From the NCBI GenBank assembly GCA_021647405.1, contig JAKIUU010000045.1, positions 1 through 14,889 of the forward strand: a DNA stretch of 14,889 nt, in the 5' to 3' direction. Positions 13,486 through 14,889 of this stretch are shown here, piece after piece. The notes under the pieces were generated by a model. That model searched no databases, was not told where the DNA came from, and worked only from the letters and a program-made list of their open reading frames with translations. The position numbers and the translations under genes were made by a program. Each line of letters opens with the position of its first letter. The first letter of the stretch is position 1. The stretch comes from Flavobacteriaceae bacterium (GTDB lineage: Bacteria; Bacteroidota; Bacteroidia; Flavobacteriales; Flavobacteriaceae).

Positions 13486-13733
13486 TATTCGATTAAATCT
13501 TTTTTAACACCAGTTCCCGCTTCTAATTCCTTGATAGAATTTAACAAAACATCTCTATTTTTTCCGGATAAAAGATAGGTTGTTTCTTTAAGGGAGTTGT
13601 ATTCGTCTAAAGATACTAAAACAAGGTCTTTTCCGCCTTTGCGTTTGATGATTATATCGCTTACATCATTGATAACTTTATCAAACCAATGCTTTAAGTT
13701 TGCACGAAAGTCTGTGTAGTTTACTGTTTCCAT
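13485..13733 (-). CDS. yefM: Antitoxin of the YefM (Phd/YefM) family
   Basis: An 82-residue antitoxin with the N-terminal dimeric DNA-binding fold (METVNYTDFRANLKHWFDKV, then IIIKRKGGKDLVLVSLDEYNSLKETTYLL). The C-terminal acidic tail from about residue 57 (KNRDVLLNSIKELEAG...KKDLIE) matches the part of E. coli YefM that wraps and inhibits YoeB. It should bind its own operator with the toxin as corepressor. The ATG lies only 4 bases after the -7 element, so the message is probably leaderless. Confidence 0.95.
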   Translation of the reverse strand: METVNYTDFRANLKHWFDKVINDVSDIIIKRKGGKDLVLVSLDEYNSLKETTYLLSGKNRDVLLNSIKELEAGTGVKKDLIE

Positions 13734-13737
13734 AAAG

Positions 13738-13773
13738 CAAAGATAATAAAAAGTACTGAAAGAGGTACTTTTT
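13738..13773 (-). promoter_or_regulatory. Promoter and operator of the yefM-yoeB operon
   Basis: The minus strand carries TATCTTTG (13738-13745), an exact TAnnTTTG -7 element. Just upstream is a perfect inverted repeat, AAAAAGTAC (13748-13756) and GTACTTTTT (13765-13773), with 8 bases between. Its two GTAC cores lie 12 bp apart centre to centre and cover the spacer and -33 region. From memory, the E. coli YefM-YoeB operator also has two TGTACA-type cores at this spacing, which supports binding of the complex here. Confidence 0.65.
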
Positions 13774-13804
13774 TAAGTGCTTTTATATTTTTTAGGATAG
13801 GCTG

Positions 13805-14263
13805 TTACCTGTATTTTTCTACCTTTTTAAATATTTTATCAATGGTATTTTTACCTATTCCTTTTTCTTTCCAAATCAATTTACCATTTTTGTACAGGTA
13901 AAAGAAGGGTAAAAAATTAGCATTAAATTTTAAGATGTTTTCTTTTTCGGCATTTATAAAGACAAAGTTTTTAAAGTAGTCACTGCCCTTGTACATATTA
14001 GCAATTCTTTTTATACCGCCAAATTCATAAATTGTAATGTTTATATTAGTGGCTTGTTTTTTTAATTTTAAAAGATTTTTAAGAGCGATATCGCAATATC
14101 CGCAACCAGCACCCGATACCATTATTAATTTATAATCTTTATTATTACTTATTGAAACATCTTGATTTACAATATTAAAATCATTAAAATTGGGTTCGGT
14201 TTTCTGGGCAGCTATTCCGCCATAAAAAAAGCTTAGGAAGATTAAAATTATATAAGATTTCAT
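13805..14263 (-). CDS. Exported thioredoxin-like protein (CGYC active site)
   Basis: A 152-residue protein. ATG 14263 is chosen because it starts a standard signal peptide (MKSYIILIFLSFFYGGIAAQ); an in-frame TTG 33 bases upstream would place a useless extension before it. The active site is KLIMVSGAGCGYCDIALKN with C54 and C57. P119 in NANFLPFFYLYKNGK fits the cis-proline, and KNGKLIWKEKG is the usual turn and last strand. It is a compact single-domain thioredoxin, probably periplasmic, acting as reductant or thiol oxidoreductase on an unknown partner. It follows a small lipoprotein gene by 90 bases. Confidence 0.82.
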   Translation of the reverse strand: MKSYIILIFLSFFYGGIAAQKTEPNFNDFNIVNQDVSISNNKDYKLIMVSGAGCGYCDIALKNLLKLKKQATNINITIYEFGGIKRIANMYKGSDYFKNFVFINAEKENILKFNANFLPFFYLYKNGKLIWKEKGIGKNTIDKIFKKVEKYR

Positions 14264-14284
14264 TAGTAGATAAATTTTTAAATT

Positions 14285-14292
14285 CAAAAGTG
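14285..14292 (-). promoter_or_regulatory. Possible -7 element before the CGYC thioredoxin-like gene
   Basis: CACTTTTG on the minus strand differs from TAnnTTTG only at the first base and lies 21 bases before the ATG at 14263. Weak support. Confidence 0.25.
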
Positions 14293-14353
14293 GCAATTAC
14301 TTTTTTAAATTATTGCACTATGTCACCATATACGACACATACCCACCTCTTAT

Positions 14354-14734
14354 TCATTTTACAGCCACGTGGTTTAGGTTTCCAGAATATATTTTTGGTG
14401 CATTTGCCGATTTGTTTGAAATAAAGGTATTACTTGGGTTGGTTATCCCAAAACGCTTCCAAAAATCATTCTGTAAATCTGTATTAATTTCTTTATTAAT
14501 ACTTGTATAAATAGCTCCTCTAAAACGACCTTTATTGTCAAAAACAATACTATTTACAAATTCATCAAAAACATCAGGATTAATATCAAATTTTGATTCT
14601 AAATTTGAATTAATCACACTTTGTTTTGATTTTAGTACCTCAGTACTACTCTGGTCAAGAAATTGATTATTTTTATCACAGCTAGTTGCTATTATAAAAA
14701 TAAGGATAACTAAAAATTTATATGTATATTTCAT
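14354..14734 (-). CDS. Small lipoprotein, unknown function
   Basis: A 126-residue protein with a lipoprotein signal peptide; FLVILIFIIATSC gives the lipidated Cys at 19, the only cysteine in the protein. The mature part is polar and Asn/Ser-rich. Its one distinctive stretch is about residues 53-97, with PDVFDEFVNSIVF, KGRFRGAIY and NDFWKRFGI. I do not recognise the family. The position before an exported thioredoxin-like gene repeats the arrangement at 11452-12611, although the two lipoproteins do not resemble each other beyond their signal peptides. Confidence 0.6.
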   Translation of the reverse strand: MKYTYKFLVILIFIIATSCDKNNQFLDQSSTEVLKSKQSVINSNLESKFDINPDVFDEFVNSIVFDNKGRFRGAIYTSINKEINTDLQNDFWKRFGITNPSNTFISNKSANAPKIYSGNLNHVAVK

Positions 14735-14824
14735 AATCTTTTTATTTTTGAATTAAAAATTAATTGTATGTCCGCAAACACTAATAATTGATAATTAATG
14801 CTTATCTTTAGAGAAAATAAAGAT

Positions 14825-14889
14825 ATGAATATATTTAGTTTTACAGCTCATTTTGATAGCGAAGAATCGTGCAGAAATCATTTTAAAGA
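14825..14889 (+). CDS. N-terminus of an IS1595-type transposase (partial)
   Basis: ATG 14825 opens a frame that runs off the window: MNIFSFTAHFDSEESCRNHF and one more codon. An aromatic/acidic start, SEESCRNHF and an expected following zinc ribbon are typical of IS1595-family (ISXO2-like) transposases, in which this helix precedes the first CxxC. The zinc-ribbon and DDE parts lie outside, so the call rests on 21 residues. The left end of the element should lie between 14735 and 14824; bases around 14768-14785 (ATGTCCGCAAACACTAAT) are a candidate, not proven. Confidence 0.65.
   Translation, partial: MNIFSFTAHFDSEESCRNHFK

Noticed and set aside
14313..14510. 65-codon plus-strand frame opposite the last lipoprotein gene
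   Set aside because: Antisense to a gene with a clear lipoprotein signal; no promoter or family.
9290..14734. A bacteriocin or modified-peptide cluster built from the lipoprotein and redoxin genes
   Set aside because: No double-Gly leader, peptide-modifying enzyme, protease or exporter gene is present in the window, so the idea has no direct support.
1..14889. CRISPR array, tRNA or rRNA genes
   Set aside because: No evenly spaced direct repeats, and no cloverleaf or rRNA-like segments were noticed on either strand.

Overview
The window reads as chromosome of a marine-type member of the Flavobacteriaceae (Bacteroidota). The evidence is the low-GC DNA, a type IX secretion C-terminal sorting tail at the left edge, repeated matches to the Bacteroidota promoter -7 element TAnnTTTG, the flavobacterial gene order acpP-fabF-rnc-IPExxxVDY protein-pyk, and little Shine-Dalgarno signal. 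No rRNA, tRNA or CRISPR was seen.

Left part (1-9103), mostly core metabolism. The tail of a secreted T9SS protein ends at 176, followed by a clean terminator and a packed group of three hairpins (242-308). Next is a long-form aromatic amino acid hydroxylase (+). Its stop codon directly abuts the stop codon of pyk, the last gene of the tight five-gene minus-strand operon acpP-fabF-rnc-IPExxxVDY-pyk (fatty-acid synthesis, RNA processing, last step of glycolysis). Divergent from acpP are purN and rnhA (+), which overlap by 14 nt. A 394-base gap between convergent rnhA and sufS is filled with dispersed repeats, including a perfect 32-bp palindrome. sufS stands alone, with its own promoter.

Right part (9104-14889), accessory and envelope-directed, all genes on the minus strand until the edge. 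There are two small outer-membrane barrel proteins, three different exported thioredoxin-fold proteins with CxxC motifs, two small lipoproteins and a YefM-YoeB toxin-antitoxin pair. Twice a small lipoprotein is followed directly by an exported thioredoxin-like gene. The first lipoprotein has its own Cys pair, so an envelope thiol-redox module is a reasonable but unproven reading. Two of the three thioredoxin-like proteins seem to carry Ser where the fold normally has cis-proline.

The most unusual item is a stand-alone plus-strand RNA unit in the 613-base gap at 12612-13224. It has a near-ideal promoter (12716-12746), a 15-codon aromatic-rich mini-ORF (12791-12838) and an intrinsic terminator (12840-12864). 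The 5' arm of that terminator can instead pair with the first bases of the transcript. This is the layout of an attenuator or a structured small RNA, yet no plus-strand gene follows. The window ends in the first codons of an IS1595-type transposase (+), which marks this end as mobile.
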